DNA from: Sphingopyxis fribergensis
Lineage (GTDB): Bacteria; Pseudomonadota; Alphaproteobacteria; Sphingomonadales; Sphingomonadaceae
Direction of reading: 5' to 3'
Length of the DNA stretch: 64,000 nucleotides
NCBI RefSeq assembly: GCF_000803645.1
Contig: NZ_CP009122.1
Location: forward strand, 4,068,501-4,132,500
Shown here: positions 46,710 to 55,579 of the stretch, piece by piece
Layout: each line of letters opens with the position of its first letter
How positions within the stretch are numbered: position 1 is the stretch's first letter
Translations under genes and position numbers: made by a program
The notes under the pieces: model-generated
What the model saw: only the letters and a program-made list of their open reading frames with translations
Database searches by the model: none
What the model was told of the DNA's origin: nothing

Positions 46710-48032
46710 CTATGTTCCCGGCCGCCATTCCGAGGCGATCAACCCGCCTTCGCCAAACAGCCGCTCCATCGCATCCGGACCCGCCGCCGCGTCGCGCAAC
46801 CTGTCCGCCAGCGGATCGTCGATCGGGTGATCGCTTCGCAGGAAAGCGATCCACGCCGCGATTGCCGCCTCCAGCGAGGGGCACCGCTGCCCGCGTGCCT
46901 GGTGCCACGCGAGCGTTTCGAGCCAGCGCTGCGGGATCTTCTGGCTGCCGTCCATCGCGATCTGGATCAGCCGGTGATGCAGCGCCGGATTGGCGAAGCG
47001 GTCGAGCAGGGCGCCCGCATAGGCGGTCAAATCCTGGCCGGGCAGGGCGGCGATTGTCGGCGCGGCCTCGCCCAGCATCAATCGTTCGATGAGCAGGCGG
47101 ATTTCGGGGTCGGCAATCGCCTGATGGACGAATTCATGTCCCTGGCCGAGCCCGATATAGGCGAGCGCCGAATGCGCGCCGTTGAGCATGCGCAGCTTGG
47201 CGGTTTCATAGGGCGCGACGTCAGCGACCAGCTCGGCGCCGACATCTTCCCAGCGCGGGCGGGGACCGGCGAAATCATCCTCGATCACCCATTGGCTGAA
47301 GCTTTCGGTGGCGACAGTCCCTTCGTCGCGCGCGCCGAACACCGCTTCGACGGCGGCGCGGGCGGCGTCGGTCGTCCCGGGGACGATGCGATCGATCATC
47401 GTTGCGGGGCAGCGGCATTCGCTGTCGAACCATGCCGGTAAATCGGGATGACAGGCCGCAAGATATTCGCGCATCAGCCGGCGCAACACGCCGCCATTGC
47501 CCGCCAGATTGTCGCAGCTGAGTAGCGTGACGCCGCCGCGCCCCCCCGCCTTGCGCGCGGCGAGGCCGGCAGCGACGAAACGATAGAGGCTCGCCGGCCC
47601 GCGCGCCGCGTCAAGATCGAGCGATCCGTCGGCGCGGCGCAGATAGCCCTTCTCGGTCACAGTAAAGCTGACGATATGCGTCGTCGGTGCGGCGATGGCG
47701 TCGATGACGGCCTGCGGATTTTCCGACGCGACCAGCACCCGTTGCACGACGCCGATCATCCGCAATTCGCTGCCCGTCGCGCTGCGCGTCGCGACGGTGT
47801 AGAGCCCGTCCTGCGGGTTCAGCTGCGCCGCGACGTCGCCCGAGCGCAGCGACACGCCGATGATGCCCCAACCCGCGTCGCCCGCGGCCATCGCATCGTC
47901 GGTGTAGACCGCCTGATGCGCGCGGTGGAACGCGCCGATGCCGATATGGACGATGCCGGCGGTTTGGGCGGAACGGTCATAACCCGGCGCCCGCACCGAT
48001 GGCGGCAGCGGCGTTTGCGCGGTCAGCCTCAC
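46710..48032 (-). CDS. uxuB: Fructuronate reductase (D-mannonate oxidoreductase)
   Basis: 440 residues starting with GTG at 48032. A long-chain mannitol dehydrogenase family member: NAD motif HIGIGAFHRAH (29-39), and the catalytic set Lys279, Asn284 and His287 in KLRMLNGAHSALAYIG. In uronate catabolism it reduces D-fructuronate to D-mannonate with NADH. The family also includes tagaturonate reductase and mannitol dehydrogenase; the coupling to uxaC (GTGA overlap) favours UxuB. It is the last gene of the hydratase-exuT-uxaC-uxuB unit. Confidence 0.9.
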   Translation of the reverse strand: MRLTAQTPLPPSVRAPGYDRSAQTAGIVHIGIGAFHRAHQAVYTDDAMAAGDAGWGIIGVSLRSGDVAAQLNPQDGLYTVATRSATGSELRMIGVVQRVLVASENPQAVIDAIAAPTTHIVSFTVTEKGYLRRADGSLDLDAARGPASLYRFVAAGLAARKAGGRGGVTLLSCDNLAGNGGVLRRLMREYLAACHPDLPAWFDSECRCPATMIDRIVPGTTDAARAAVEAVFGARDEGTVATESFSQWVIEDDFAGPRPRWEDVGAELVADVAPYETAKLRMLNGAHSALAYIGLGQGHEFVHQAIADPEIRLLIERLMLGEAAPTIAALPGQDLTAYAGALLDRFANPALHHRLIQIAMDGSQKIPQRWLETLAWHQARGQRCPSLEAAIAAWIAFLRSDHPIDDPLADRLRDAAAGPDAMERLFGEGGLIASEWRPGT

Positions 48033-49441
48033 AGCTTGTACGCGGCCTTGGCGAGATTATAGCTGAGGTCAGCTGCGAGTTCGGCGGCTTCCCATTCTTC
48101 CATCCGGTGTTCGGCCACGAGCTGCGCCAGAAAGCCGCAGTCGATGCGCCGCGCGACGTCGTGGCGCGCGGGGATCGACAGGAAGGCGCGCGTGTCGTCG
48201 TTGAACCCGACGCCGTTGTAGAAGCCCGCTGTCTCGGTCATCTGGTTCCTGAAGCGCCGCATCCCTTCGGGGCTGTCGTGGAACCACCAGGCGGGTCCGA
48301 GCTTCAGCGCCGGATAATGGCCCGCGAGCGGCGCCAGTTCCCTCGCATAGCTCGTCTCGTCGAGGGTGAAGAGGATGATCGTCAGCCCGGCTTCGTTGCC
48401 ATAGCGTCCGAGCAGCGGGCGCAGCGCGTGGACATAGTCGGTCGCCATCGGGATGTCGGCGCCCTTGTCGCGGCCATAGTTGGCGAACAGCCATGGATTA
48501 TGATTGCGGAACGCGCCGGGGTGGATCTGCATGACGAGGCCGTCGTCGAGGCTCATCCCCGCCATCACCGTCAGCATATGCGCGCGGAACAGCTCGGCAT
48601 CGGCGGCGCTGACATTTGCGCCGGTGACGCGCGCGAACAAGGCTTCGGCCTCGACATCGGACAGATCGGCGGTCGCCGCGGTCGGATGGCCATGGTCGGT
48701 CGAGGTCGCGCCCATGTCGGCGAAGAAGGCGCGGCGGCCCCGGTGCGCGGCGAGGTAGCCCGCGTAGCTGAAGGCATCCTCGCCCGACAACTCGGAGAAA
48801 CGCGCGAGATTGTCGCGGAAGCCCTCAAATTCGGGATCGACGACCGGGTCGGGGCGATAGGCGGTGATGACGCGCCCGCCCCATTCGCCGCTGGCGTTGG
48901 CGGCGCGGATCGCGGCGTGATGGGCGAGCGTGTCGAGCGGGCTTTCGGTCGTCGCGATCACCTCGATCCCGAAACGGTCGAACAGCGCGCGCGGGCGGAA
49001 GGCGTCGGTCGCGAGCGCTTCGGTGATGCGGTCGTAATAGAGATCCGACGTCTCGGCCGAAAATTGCACGTCGAAGCCGAAGGCCTCGGCGAACACCCAG
49101 TCCATCCACATGCGGCTCGGCGTGCCGCGGAAGAGATGATAATTTTCCGCGAACAGCCGCCAGCTTTCACGCGGGTCGGCATCGGGGTTGCGGATGCCTA
49201 GCGCGTCGAGGGCTATTCCCTGCGAATAGAGCATCCGGAACACATAATGATCGGGATGGAGCAGCAGCTCCGCCGCATTGCCGAACGGCGCATTGCCCGC
49301 GAACCATGCCGGATCGGTGTGCCCGTGCGGGCTGACGATCGGCAGGCCGGCGACCTCCTTATAGAGCCGACGCGCGATGTCCCGCTGCGCCGGATCGGAC
49401 GGAAAGAGGCGGTCGGGGGAGAGATGCAACGGACGCGGCAT
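48029..49441 (-). CDS. uxaC: Glucuronate (uronate) isomerase
   Basis: 470 residues. The metal-dependent-hydrolase-type barrel begins with the metal ligands of LPIVSPHGHTDPAWFAG (His39, His41). Later family motifs: FRGTPSRMWMDWV, ATTESPLDTLAHH, MQIHPGAFRNHN, and KLGPAWWFHDSPEGMRRFR. It interconverts glucuronate with fructuronate and galacturonate with tagaturonate. Start at ATG 49441, five bases after the transporter stop. Confidence 0.96.
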   Translation of the reverse strand: MPRPLHLSPDRLFPSDPAQRDIARRLYKEVAGLPIVSPHGHTDPAWFAGNAPFGNAAELLLHPDHYVFRMLYSQGIALDALGIRNPDADPRESWRLFAENYHLFRGTPSRMWMDWVFAEAFGFDVQFSAETSDLYYDRITEALATDAFRPRALFDRFGIEVIATTESPLDTLAHHAAIRAANASGEWGGRVITAYRPDPVVDPEFEGFRDNLARFSELSGEDAFSYAGYLAAHRGRRAFFADMGATSTDHGHPTAATADLSDVEAEALFARVTGANVSAADAELFRAHMLTVMAGMSLDDGLVMQIHPGAFRNHNPWLFANYGRDKGADIPMATDYVHALRPLLGRYGNEAGLTIILFTLDETSYARELAPLAGHYPALKLGPAWWFHDSPEGMRRFRNQMTETAGFYNGVGFNDDTRAFLSIPARHDVARRIDCGFLAQLVAEHRMEEWEAAELAADLSYNLAKAAYKL

Positions 49442-49445
49442 GGGA

Positions 49446-50753
49446 TCAGGCTTTGCTTTCGACGGTCACCGGCGCGAGGCGCGGGCTCAAGATATGGACC
49501 GCGAGCACGGCGAGGAAATAGACGGTCGTGCAGGCGGCGAAGATGATCGTGTAATTGCCCCCCGTCGCATCGAGCACCAGCCCGGTCGATTTCGCCATGA
49601 TCATGCCGCCGATACCGCCCATGAAGCCGCCAAGCCCGATCACCGAGCCGACCGCGCGTTTGGGGAACATGTCCGGCGGGATCGACAGGATCGTCGACGA
49701 AAAGGCTTGGTGCCCGGCGAGCGCGATGCCGATCAGCACGACCGCGAGCCACATATTCGCGAGCCCGGTGACGAACAGCAGCGGCAGCACGCAGAGGCCC
49801 GCGCCGATCATCGTGACCTTGCGCGCGAAATTGACGCTGTGGCCCGACTGGATCAGCTTCGACGACACCCAGCCGCCGAGAATGCTGCCGACGTCGGAGA
49901 GCAGATACATGATGATCATCGGCAGCAGGACGATCTTCAGATCGACATTATAGGTGGTGCTGAAATATTTGGGCAGCCAGAAGAGCATCAGGAACCACAC
50001 CGGGTCGGTCAGGAATTTCGCCATCGCAAAGGCCCAGGCCTCGCGCTTGGTGACGATCTTGCCCCAGCCAAGGCGTTCGATTTTTTCGGGCGGGTCATGT
50101 TCGATCCACGCAAGTTCGGCCTCGCTGACCTTCCCGCTTTCGCGCGGGTTGCTGTAGAGCCAGAGCCATAGGATCAGCAGCAGGACGCCGAAAGCGCCGG
50201 TGTAGATGAAGGTTTCGCGCCAGTCGAAACCGAGCACGCGCATGCACAAGGCGACCGTCGGCGCGGTCAGGATGACGCCTATCGTCGTCGCGCTGTTGAC
50301 CCAGCCGATCGCGTAGGAGCGTTCCTTTTGCGGGAACCACTCGCTCGACGCGCGGACGACCGAGGGGAAATGCCCCGCCTCGCCGACGCCGAGGATGACG
50401 CGCGCGAGCATGAAGGAGATGACCGACGAGGCGAAACCGTGCGCGACATGGCCGACGGTCCAGATCGCGATGGCGATCCCATAGCCGATTTTGGGCCCGA
50501 AACGGTCGATCAGCCAGCCCATGAGAAGGAAACCCATCGCATAGGCGGCCTGGAAGGCGGTGACGATGTTGCCATAGTCATTCTCGCTCCACCCAAGCTC
50601 GCTGCCGAGCGTCGGGGCGAGCAGGCCGAGCATGGTGCGGTCGATATAATTGACCGTGGTCGCGGCGAACAGCACCGCAACGATCAGCCAGCGGTAGCGG
50701 CCCGACTTCGGCACCGGCGACGCCGCACCTCCGTCCGCGAATGACTGTGCCAT
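49446..50753 (-). CDS. Hexuronate transporter, MFS (ExuT-like, ACS family)
   Basis: 435 residues, 12 membrane helices. The N-terminus is typical of the anion:cation symporter branch: RWLIVAVLFAATTVNYIDRT, and the GEAGHFPSVVRASSEWFPQKER segment between helices 4 and 5 is a hallmark of ExuT/GudP-type proteins. It should bring in glucuronate, galacturonate or unsaturated/deoxy uronates from the periplasm. Gene context with uxaC and uxuB supports hexuronate. Confidence 0.92.
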   Translation of the reverse strand: MAQSFADGGAASPVPKSGRYRWLIVAVLFAATTVNYIDRTMLGLLAPTLGSELGWSENDYGNIVTAFQAAYAMGFLLMGWLIDRFGPKIGYGIAIAIWTVGHVAHGFASSVISFMLARVILGVGEAGHFPSVVRASSEWFPQKERSYAIGWVNSATTIGVILTAPTVALCMRVLGFDWRETFIYTGAFGVLLLILWLWLYSNPRESGKVSEAELAWIEHDPPEKIERLGWGKIVTKREAWAFAMAKFLTDPVWFLMLFWLPKYFSTTYNVDLKIVLLPMIIMYLLSDVGSILGGWVSSKLIQSGHSVNFARKVTMIGAGLCVLPLLFVTGLANMWLAVVLIGIALAGHQAFSSTILSIPPDMFPKRAVGSVIGLGGFMGGIGGMIMAKSTGLVLDATGGNYTIIFAACTTVYFLAVLAVHILSPRLAPVTVESKA

Positions 50754-50775
50754 TTTTCTCTCCCGTTTTGGCCTA

Positions 50776-51561
50776 TTAGCCTGTGATGGAGCAGCTGACG
50801 CGGATTTTTCCGTCGAAGACTGCGTCGGCGCGCTGGCCCGGTCTGATTTCGTGAATTCCGGTGATCGCCCCTGCCGACACCCAGGTGCCGGGCGCGATCG
50901 CGATGCCGCGCGCGCGCAGCGTGCGGATCAGGAACAGCGCCGATCCGAAGGGACCGTCGAGCATGGTGCCCATCGTCGCAGCGCCGACGGCCTGGCCGTC
51001 GATCGCCATTTCTACCGGCATCGCGATCAGGTCGGCGTCGCGCCAGTCGGGGATCGACGGACCGAGGATCAGCCCCTTGTTGTTGCCATAATCGGATGCG
51101 GTGACCGCGGGGCCGTGGCGGTTGATCTGGGCGAAGGGCGAACTCGCAATCTCGATCCCGGTGCGCACGTCGGCGATACAATCGCGGACCGAAGCCAAAT
51201 TATAGTCGCGCGCGCCGACCTCGCCGAAGCAGAGCAGCACCTCGGCCTCGGCCGCGGCAAAGCCCGCAGCATAGACGGGCATCGCGGGCACCTGCCCATC
51301 GCTGCCGTCGAATATTTCGTCACTGAAGATCGGCCCGGTCAGGCGATTGTCACGATAGCGCTCGACGAATTCCGCGGCGATACGACCGACCTTCCAGCCG
51401 CCGACCCGCCGCCCGTCGCGCGCGATGGCCGTATCCTGAATTGCATATGCGTCCGCCATCGTCTGCGGCATTGCGCCAGGATAGGCAGGAAGCGGTGTCT
51501 TTTCCGCGCGCGCTGCCAGAAAGGCACGGGCGATATTTTCCTGTTCGGGGCTTGCCGACAT
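50776..51561 (-). CDS. MhpD-like (2-keto-4-pentenoate hydratase/decarboxylase family) protein
   Basis: 261 residues from the ATG at 51561. FAH-fold family member in the MhpD branch: GGWKVGRI, GPIFSDEIFD, AAGFAAAEAEVLLCFGEVGARDY with the metal-binding Glu residues, and TGIEIASSPFA. Enzymes of this branch hydrate 2-oxopent-4-enoate or decarboxylate related 2-oxo acids, usually in aromatic meta-cleavage routes. Here it heads a uronate operon, so its job is unclear: perhaps a 2-keto-3-deoxy-type sugar acid intermediate. An ACACCGGTGT operator lies 38 bases upstream. Confidence 0.8.
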   Translation of the reverse strand: MSASPEQENIARAFLAARAEKTPLPAYPGAMPQTMADAYAIQDTAIARDGRRVGGWKVGRIAAEFVERYRDNRLTGPIFSDEIFDGSDGQVPAMPVYAAGFAAAEAEVLLCFGEVGARDYNLASVRDCIADVRTGIEIASSPFAQINRHGPAVTASDYGNNKGLILGPSIPDWRDADLIAMPVEMAIDGQAVGAATMGTMLDGPFGSALFLIRTLRARGIAIAPGTWVSAGAITGIHEIRPGQRADAVFDGKIRVSCSITG

Positions 51562-51598
51562 CTTTGTAATTTTCCCTCTTCCGTCAAAACACCTAAGA

Positions 51599-51612
51599 GA
51601 CACCGGTGTCAA
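51599..51612 (-). promoter_or_regulatory. Putative LacI-type operator fused to a -35 box (hydratase operon)
   Basis: Perfect 12-base palindrome GACACCGGTGTC at 51599-51610; on the minus strand it reads TTGACACCGGTGTC, so it starts with a consensus -35 hexamer. It lies 38 bases before the hydratase ATG. The matching -10 is weak, so the transcription start is uncertain. Confidence 0.72.
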
Positions 51613-51659
51613 AGGCAAGCAAATAGCGAATAGGATCTGCGGACTTATGTACGACAGTC

Positions 51660-52664
51660 TTATCGCCTGACGTCGAGCCCGCCGCTGTGGAATGCGTCAA
51701 TATCGGCTTGGCAGAACCGGCTCGCGTCGCCCGGCAGCGAATGTTTAAGCGCGGTCAGCGCCAGGCCCGATTCGGCCATCGCCTTCGCGTCGCCGCCCGA
51801 AAGATGCGCATGGAGCACCCCAGCGGCAAAGGCGTCGCCAGCGCCGATGCGGTCGACGATGCCCGTCACATCGACGTCGGGGGTCTGATAGCCGTCGCCG
51901 CGCAAATCGACGCGCGCGGCGATGCGGTGATGATCGGCGGTGAGCGTGTGGCGTGCGGTCGAGGCGATCAGCTTGAGATCGGGGAAAGCGGCGAAACCCG
52001 CCTCGGCCGCCTCGCGCCGCCGGTCCTCGCCTTCGCCGCTGAACTCCCTGCCGAGCACGAGCGACAGGTCGCGATGGTTGCCGAACAATATGTCGGCGGT
52101 GCCGATGAGTTCGGAAAGGACCCCGCGCGGATCGCTGTCCCACGCCTCCCACAGCATCGCGCGATAATTGCCGTCGAAACTGACGGGAACGCCGCGCCGC
52201 TTCGCCGCGCGCGCCGCGGCGAGCGCCGCCTCGGCCGAGCGCGGCCCGAGCGCGGGGGTGATGCCTGAAAGGTGGAGCAGGCCCGCGCCTTGCAGCAGCG
52301 CGTCCCAGTCATAATCCTCCGCGCCCGTCGCCGCAAAGGTCGATCCGGCCCGGTCGTAGACGATTTCGGATGACCGCAGCCCCGCCCCGACGCTGAGGAA
52401 ATAGAGCCCCATGCGTCCCGGGCCGCTGGCGATCGCGGAGCAATCGACGCCCGCGCCGCGCACCGCCGCTACAGCTCCACGACCCAGCGCGTTGTCGGGG
52501 ACCCTGCTGACCATCGCGCAATCGTGGCCGAGATGCGCGAGTCCGATCGCGACATTCGCCTCAGCGCCTCCTACGTGCAGCGACAGCGACGGCGACTGCA
52601 TCAGCAGCTCATTGCCCGGCGCGGTGAGGCGGATCAGCAGTTCGCCGAAAAAGACTAAGGTCAT
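51660..52664 (-). CDS. kdgK: 2-keto-3-deoxygluconate kinase
   Basis: 334 residues from the ATG at 52664. PfkB-family sugar kinase: VFFGELLIRLTAPG at the start, SLHVGGAEANVAIGLAHLGH, VSFDGNYRAMLWE, and the C-terminal catalytic IVDRIGAGDAFAAGVLHAHL with the catalytic Asp and anion hole. Substrate: 2-keto-3-deoxygluconate to KDPG, where both the UxaC/UxuB route and the KduI/KduD route meet. Start is ten bases after the kduD stop and has only a weak ribosome site. Confidence 0.9.
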   Translation of the reverse strand: MTLVFFGELLIRLTAPGNELLMQSPSLSLHVGGAEANVAIGLAHLGHDCAMVSRVPDNALGRGAVAAVRGAGVDCSAIASGPGRMGLYFLSVGAGLRSSEIVYDRAGSTFAATGAEDYDWDALLQGAGLLHLSGITPALGPRSAEAALAAARAAKRRGVPVSFDGNYRAMLWEAWDSDPRGVLSELIGTADILFGNHRDLSLVLGREFSGEGEDRRREAAEAGFAAFPDLKLIASTARHTLTADHHRIAARVDLRGDGYQTPDVDVTGIVDRIGAGDAFAAGVLHAHLSGGDAKAMAESGLALTALKHSLPGDASRFCQADIDAFHSGGLDVRR

Positions 52665-52674
52665 GGGCGCAATG

Positions 52675-53421
52675 CTAGCGCGCGAGCCAGCCGCCGTCGA
52701 CGGCGAGGATATGGCCCTGGACATAGTCGGACGCCGACGAGGCGAGGAACACGGCCGCACCGCCGATGTCGCTGGGGTCGCCCCATCGACCGGCCGGGAT
52801 GCGCTCGATGATCTGGCGGTTGCGCGTCTCGTCGCCCTGCAGCGCGGCGGTGTTGTTCGTCGCGATATAGCCGGGTGCGATCGCGTTGACCTGCACGCCC
52901 TTCGCCGCCCACTCGTTCGCGAGCAGCTTGGTGAGGCCCCCGACCCCCGATTTCGACGCAGTATAGCTCGGTACGCGGATGCCGCCCTGAAAAGTCAGCA
53001 TCGAGGCGATGTTAATGATCTTGCCCGAACCGCGCGCGATCATGTGGCGGCCGACACTCTGGCAGAGGAAGAAGAGCGTCTTGAGATTGGTGTCCATCAC
53101 CGCGTCCCAATCAGCCTCGGTGAAATCGACCGCGTCGGCGCGGCGGATGATCCCGGCGTTGTTGATGAGGATGTCGATGTGGCCAAATTCAGCGAGCACC
53201 GCATCGACGAGCGGCTGCACCGCGCCGACGCTCGACAGGTCGGCGGCGAAATTCTCGGCCCTTCGGCCAAGCCCGCGCACCTTGCCCACGGTCTCGTCGG
53301 CGGGCGAACGGCCCGCAGCGGCGATATCCGCCCCGGCTTCGGCGAGCGCGAGTGCGATCCCCTGCCCGATGCCGGTGTTGGCACCCGTGACGAGCGCGAC
53401 TTTCCCTGTGAGGTCGAACAT
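52675..53421 (-). CDS. kduD: 2-deoxy-D-gluconate 3-dehydrogenase / 2-keto-3-deoxygluconate dehydrogenase-type SDR
   Basis: 248 residues from the ATG at 53421, 6 bases after GGGAAG. SDR motifs: TGANTGIG, NNAGIIRRADAVDF, IASMLTFQGG, YTASKSG. The NNAGI-RR-A-F and SMLTFQGG pattern is typical of KduD, which reduces 5-keto-4-deoxyuronate-derived 2,5-diketo-3-deoxygluconate (DKII) to 2-keto-3-deoxygluconate. Placed between kduI and kdgK, so identity is well supported. Extending the frame into the upstream repeat is not justified. Confidence 0.93.
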   Translation of the reverse strand: MFDLTGKVALVTGANTGIGQGIALALAEAGADIAAAGRSPADETVGKVRGLGRRAENFAADLSSVGAVQPLVDAVLAEFGHIDILINNAGIIRRADAVDFTEADWDAVMDTNLKTLFFLCQSVGRHMIARGSGKIINIASMLTFQGGIRVPSYTASKSGVGGLTKLLANEWAAKGVQVNAIAPGYIATNNTAALQGDETRNRQIIERIPAGRWGDPSDIGGAAVFLASSASDYVQGHILAVDGGWLAR

Positions 53422-53439
53422 CTTCATCTTCCCATACTT

Positions 53440-53507
53440 CGTCATACCGGACTTGATCCGATATTCGGCGGCGTTGTCTGGACCCCGGATCAAGTCCGGG
53501 GCGACGA
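53440..53507. repeat. Intergenic palindromic repeat, family A, copy 5 (within the kdu operon)
   Basis: CGTCATACCGGACTTGATCC on the left, GATCAAGTCCGGGGCGACGA on the right. It lies between kduI and kduD inside one operon, where it could act on transcript stability or partial termination. Confidence 0.8.
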
Positions 53508-53515
53508 TGAATGAA

Positions 53516-54358
53516 TTATGACAGCTGGCAGATGTCGAGGACATTCATGTCGGTATAGTCCTGATTCTCGCCCGCCATCGCCCAGATGAAAGCGTAGGAT
53601 TTCGTGCCCGCACCCATATGAATCGACCAGGGCGGCGAGATCACCGCTTCCTCATTCTGCATAACGATGTGGCGCGTCGCCTCACCCTCGCCCATGAAAT
53701 GCATGACGCGGTCGTTGTCGACATTGTCGAGTTCGAAATAGAAATAAATCTCGCTGCGCCGCTCGTGGATGTGCGGCGGCATGGTGTTCCACACGCTGCC
53801 TTCCTTGAGCACGGTCAGCCCCATGACGAGCTGCGCGCTGTCGCAGACCCCCGGAATGACGAGCTGGTAGATAGTGCGTTCGTTCGATTCGGCGAGGCTG
53901 CCGCGATCGAGCGCATTCGCGTCGGCGATGCCGAGCTTGCGCGTCGTGAACGCCTTGTGCGCCGGGCACGACGCCAGATAGTAACGCGCGCCCTCGCCTG
54001 CGAACTCGACGTCCTTGGCGCCCATCGTCACATAGAGGCAATCCTTGTTGCCGAGCGTGAAGCTCTCGCCGTCCACAGTGACCGCGCCTTCGACGGAGGA
54101 CACGTTGACGATCGCGAGCTCGCGGCGCTCGAGGAACGGATGGCCCGCGGCCGAAGGCGGCTCGCTCTGCGCCGGCAGCTTGACCGGCGTCGAACCGACG
54201 GCAACCCCGCCGATCACGAAACGGTCGGCGTGGGTGTAGTTGAGGACGCACTCGCCGGTGCGGAACAGGTTCTGGATCAAGTAGCGATCGCGCAGCTCCG
54301 CGTTCGACACCTCTTCCATCATCACGGGATGGGTGGCGTAATAGGTCTTGGAAAACAT
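53516..54358 (-). CDS. kduI: 5-dehydro-4-deoxy-D-glucuronate isomerase
   Basis: 280 residues, same length as E. coli KduI. Zinc ligands match the known set: His196 and His198 in [13 protein letters not shown], Glu203, and His247 in [10 protein letters not shown]. It isomerises 5-keto-4-deoxyuronate (DKI), the ring-opened form of the unsaturated uronate made by polysaccharide lyases, to DKII. It opens the kduI-kduD-kdgK operon. The operator at 54411 lies 52 bases before its ATG. Confidence 0.97.
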   Translation of the reverse strand: MFSKTYYATHPVMMEEVSNAELRDRYLIQNLFRTGECVLNYTHADRFVIGGVAVGSTPVKLPAQSEPPSAAGHPFLERRELAIVNVSSVEGAVTVDGESFTLGNKDCLYVTMGAKDVEFAGEGARYYLASCPAHKAFTTRKLGIADANALDRGSLAESNERTIYQLVIPGVCDSAQLVMGLTVLKEGSVWNTMPPHIHERRSEIYFYFELDNVDNDRVMHFMGEGEATRHIVMQNEEAVISPPWSIHMGAGTKSYAFIWAMAGENQDYTDMNVLDICQLS

Positions 54359-54410
54359 TGGATCGCATCCTCGCTCAAGATTTATGACTTGTCGCCTTGC
54401 TAGATTTGAT

Positions 54411-54425
54411 GGTAACCGGTGTCAA
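54411..54425 (-). promoter_or_regulatory. Putative LacI-type operator with -35 box (kduI operon, lacI)
   Basis: GGTAACCGGTGTCA at 54411-54424 is identical to the one at 60074-60087 and shares ACCGGTGTCA with all copies. Minus-strand reading is TTGACACCGGTTACC, so it includes a -35 hexamer for kduI. The LacI gene begins 102 bases away in the other direction, so autoregulation is possible. Confidence 0.68.
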
Positions 54426-54526
54426 GAGATGTTCGCGCCACCTCGGGGCGTTGATTTTACGCTTTCAAGCGCCCATCAGCATGGAAAGCGCGAGCCGGGC
54501 CAGAGGCTTGCAGGGGAAAGATAGAT

Positions 54527-55576
54527 ATGGCGGCACAGAATAAGGCGCCGGGGGGCAAGCAGCCGACGATCAACGATGTCGCGGCGCTTGCGGGGGTTTC
54601 GAAAAAGACCGTGAGCCGGGTGATTAACCGGTCCGAATTCCTGACCGACAAGACGCGCGCCGCAGTCGAAAAGGCGATCGAACAGCTCGGTTTCGTCCCC
54701 AATCCGCAGGCGCGCGCGCTCGCCTTTCGCCGCAATTTCCTGATCGCTTTGCTCCACGACAATCCGAACGCGCAGACGGTGCTCAATTTCCAGCGCGGCG
54801 TGCTCGACGCGATCAAGGACAGCGACCTCGCGTTGCTCGTGCGTCCGGTCGACCGCACTTCGGACGCGATGCTCGAAGACGTGCGCACCTTCCTCGAAAA
54901 ACAACGGCCGATCGGCGCGATGCTGTTGCCGCCGATCTCCGAAAATGACGACCTCGCTGCGCTTTGCGAGAATCTGGGCGTGCGCTATGTCCGCATCGGG
55001 TCGGCGCCGCTCGACGACGCCAAACATTGCATTTCCTCAAACGATCGCGAGGTCGTGGCCGAAGCGGTGCGCCGGTTGATCGCGCTCGGTCATCGCCGCA
55101 TCGGCTTCGTACGCGGCCCGGTCGGATTCCGTTCGGCCGCCGAGCGCGAAACAGGCTTTCTCGAAGCGCTCGCCGACGCCGGGCTCGAACTTCCGGCCGA
55201 ATTCAACGCGCCGGGTAATTACCGCTATACCGCGGGCATCGAGGCCGGCGAAGCCCTGCTGTCGCTCGCCGCGCCGCCGACGGCGATCTTCTGCTCGAAC
55301 GACGAGATGGCGGCGGGCGTGATGAGCGTCGCGCACGGCAAGGGCGTGAAGGTGCCCGAGCAGCTTTCGATCATCGGCTTCGACGACAGCCCGACCGCGA
55401 CGCATATCTGGCCCGCGCTCAGCACAGTGCGTTGGCCAATTCACGAGATGGGCATCCGTGCCGCGCAAACGCTGGTGCCCGACTTCCTTGCCCCGGGAAC
55501 CAAGGTCGCCGAGGATGCGGTTCTCGCCTCGACCTTCGTCGAACGCCAGTCGGTCGCCCCGCCGCCGGGAAGCTAG
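54527..55576 (+). CDS. LacI-family transcriptional regulator of the uronate locus
   Basis: 349 residues. The N-terminal LacI helix-turn-helix is TINDVAALAGVSKKTVSRVINRSEFLTDKTRAAVEKAI, followed by the hinge helix (FVPNPQARALAF) and a periplasmic-binding-protein-like effector domain (GRRIGFVRGPVG-like RIGFVRGPVGFRSAAERETGF, then FCSNDEMAAGVMSVA). ATG behind AGGGGAAAG. It is divergent from the kdu operon and convergent, 3 bases apart, with the lyase-like gene. By analogy with other uronate loci its effector is likely a deoxyketo-uronate. Confidence 0.93.
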   Translation: MAAQNKAPGGKQPTINDVAALAGVSKKTVSRVINRSEFLTDKTRAAVEKAIEQLGFVPNPQARALAFRRNFLIALLHDNPNAQTVLNFQRGVLDAIKDSDLALLVRPVDRTSDAMLEDVRTFLEKQRPIGAMLLPPISENDDLAALCENLGVRYVRIGSAPLDDAKHCISSNDREVVAEAVRRLIALGHRRIGFVRGPVGFRSAAERETGFLEALADAGLELPAEFNAPGNYRYTAGIEAGEALLSLAAPPTAIFCSNDEMAAGVMSVAHGKGVKVPEQLSIIGFDDSPTATHIWPALSTVRWPIHEMGIRAAQTLVPDFLAPGTKVAEDAVLASTFVERQSVAPPPGS

Positions 55577-55579
55577 TCC

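Noticed and set aside
52675..53544. A longer kduD start at 53544
   Set aside because: It would translate through the family-A repeat; the ATG at 53421 has GGGAAG at the correct distance and begins exactly at the SDR fold.
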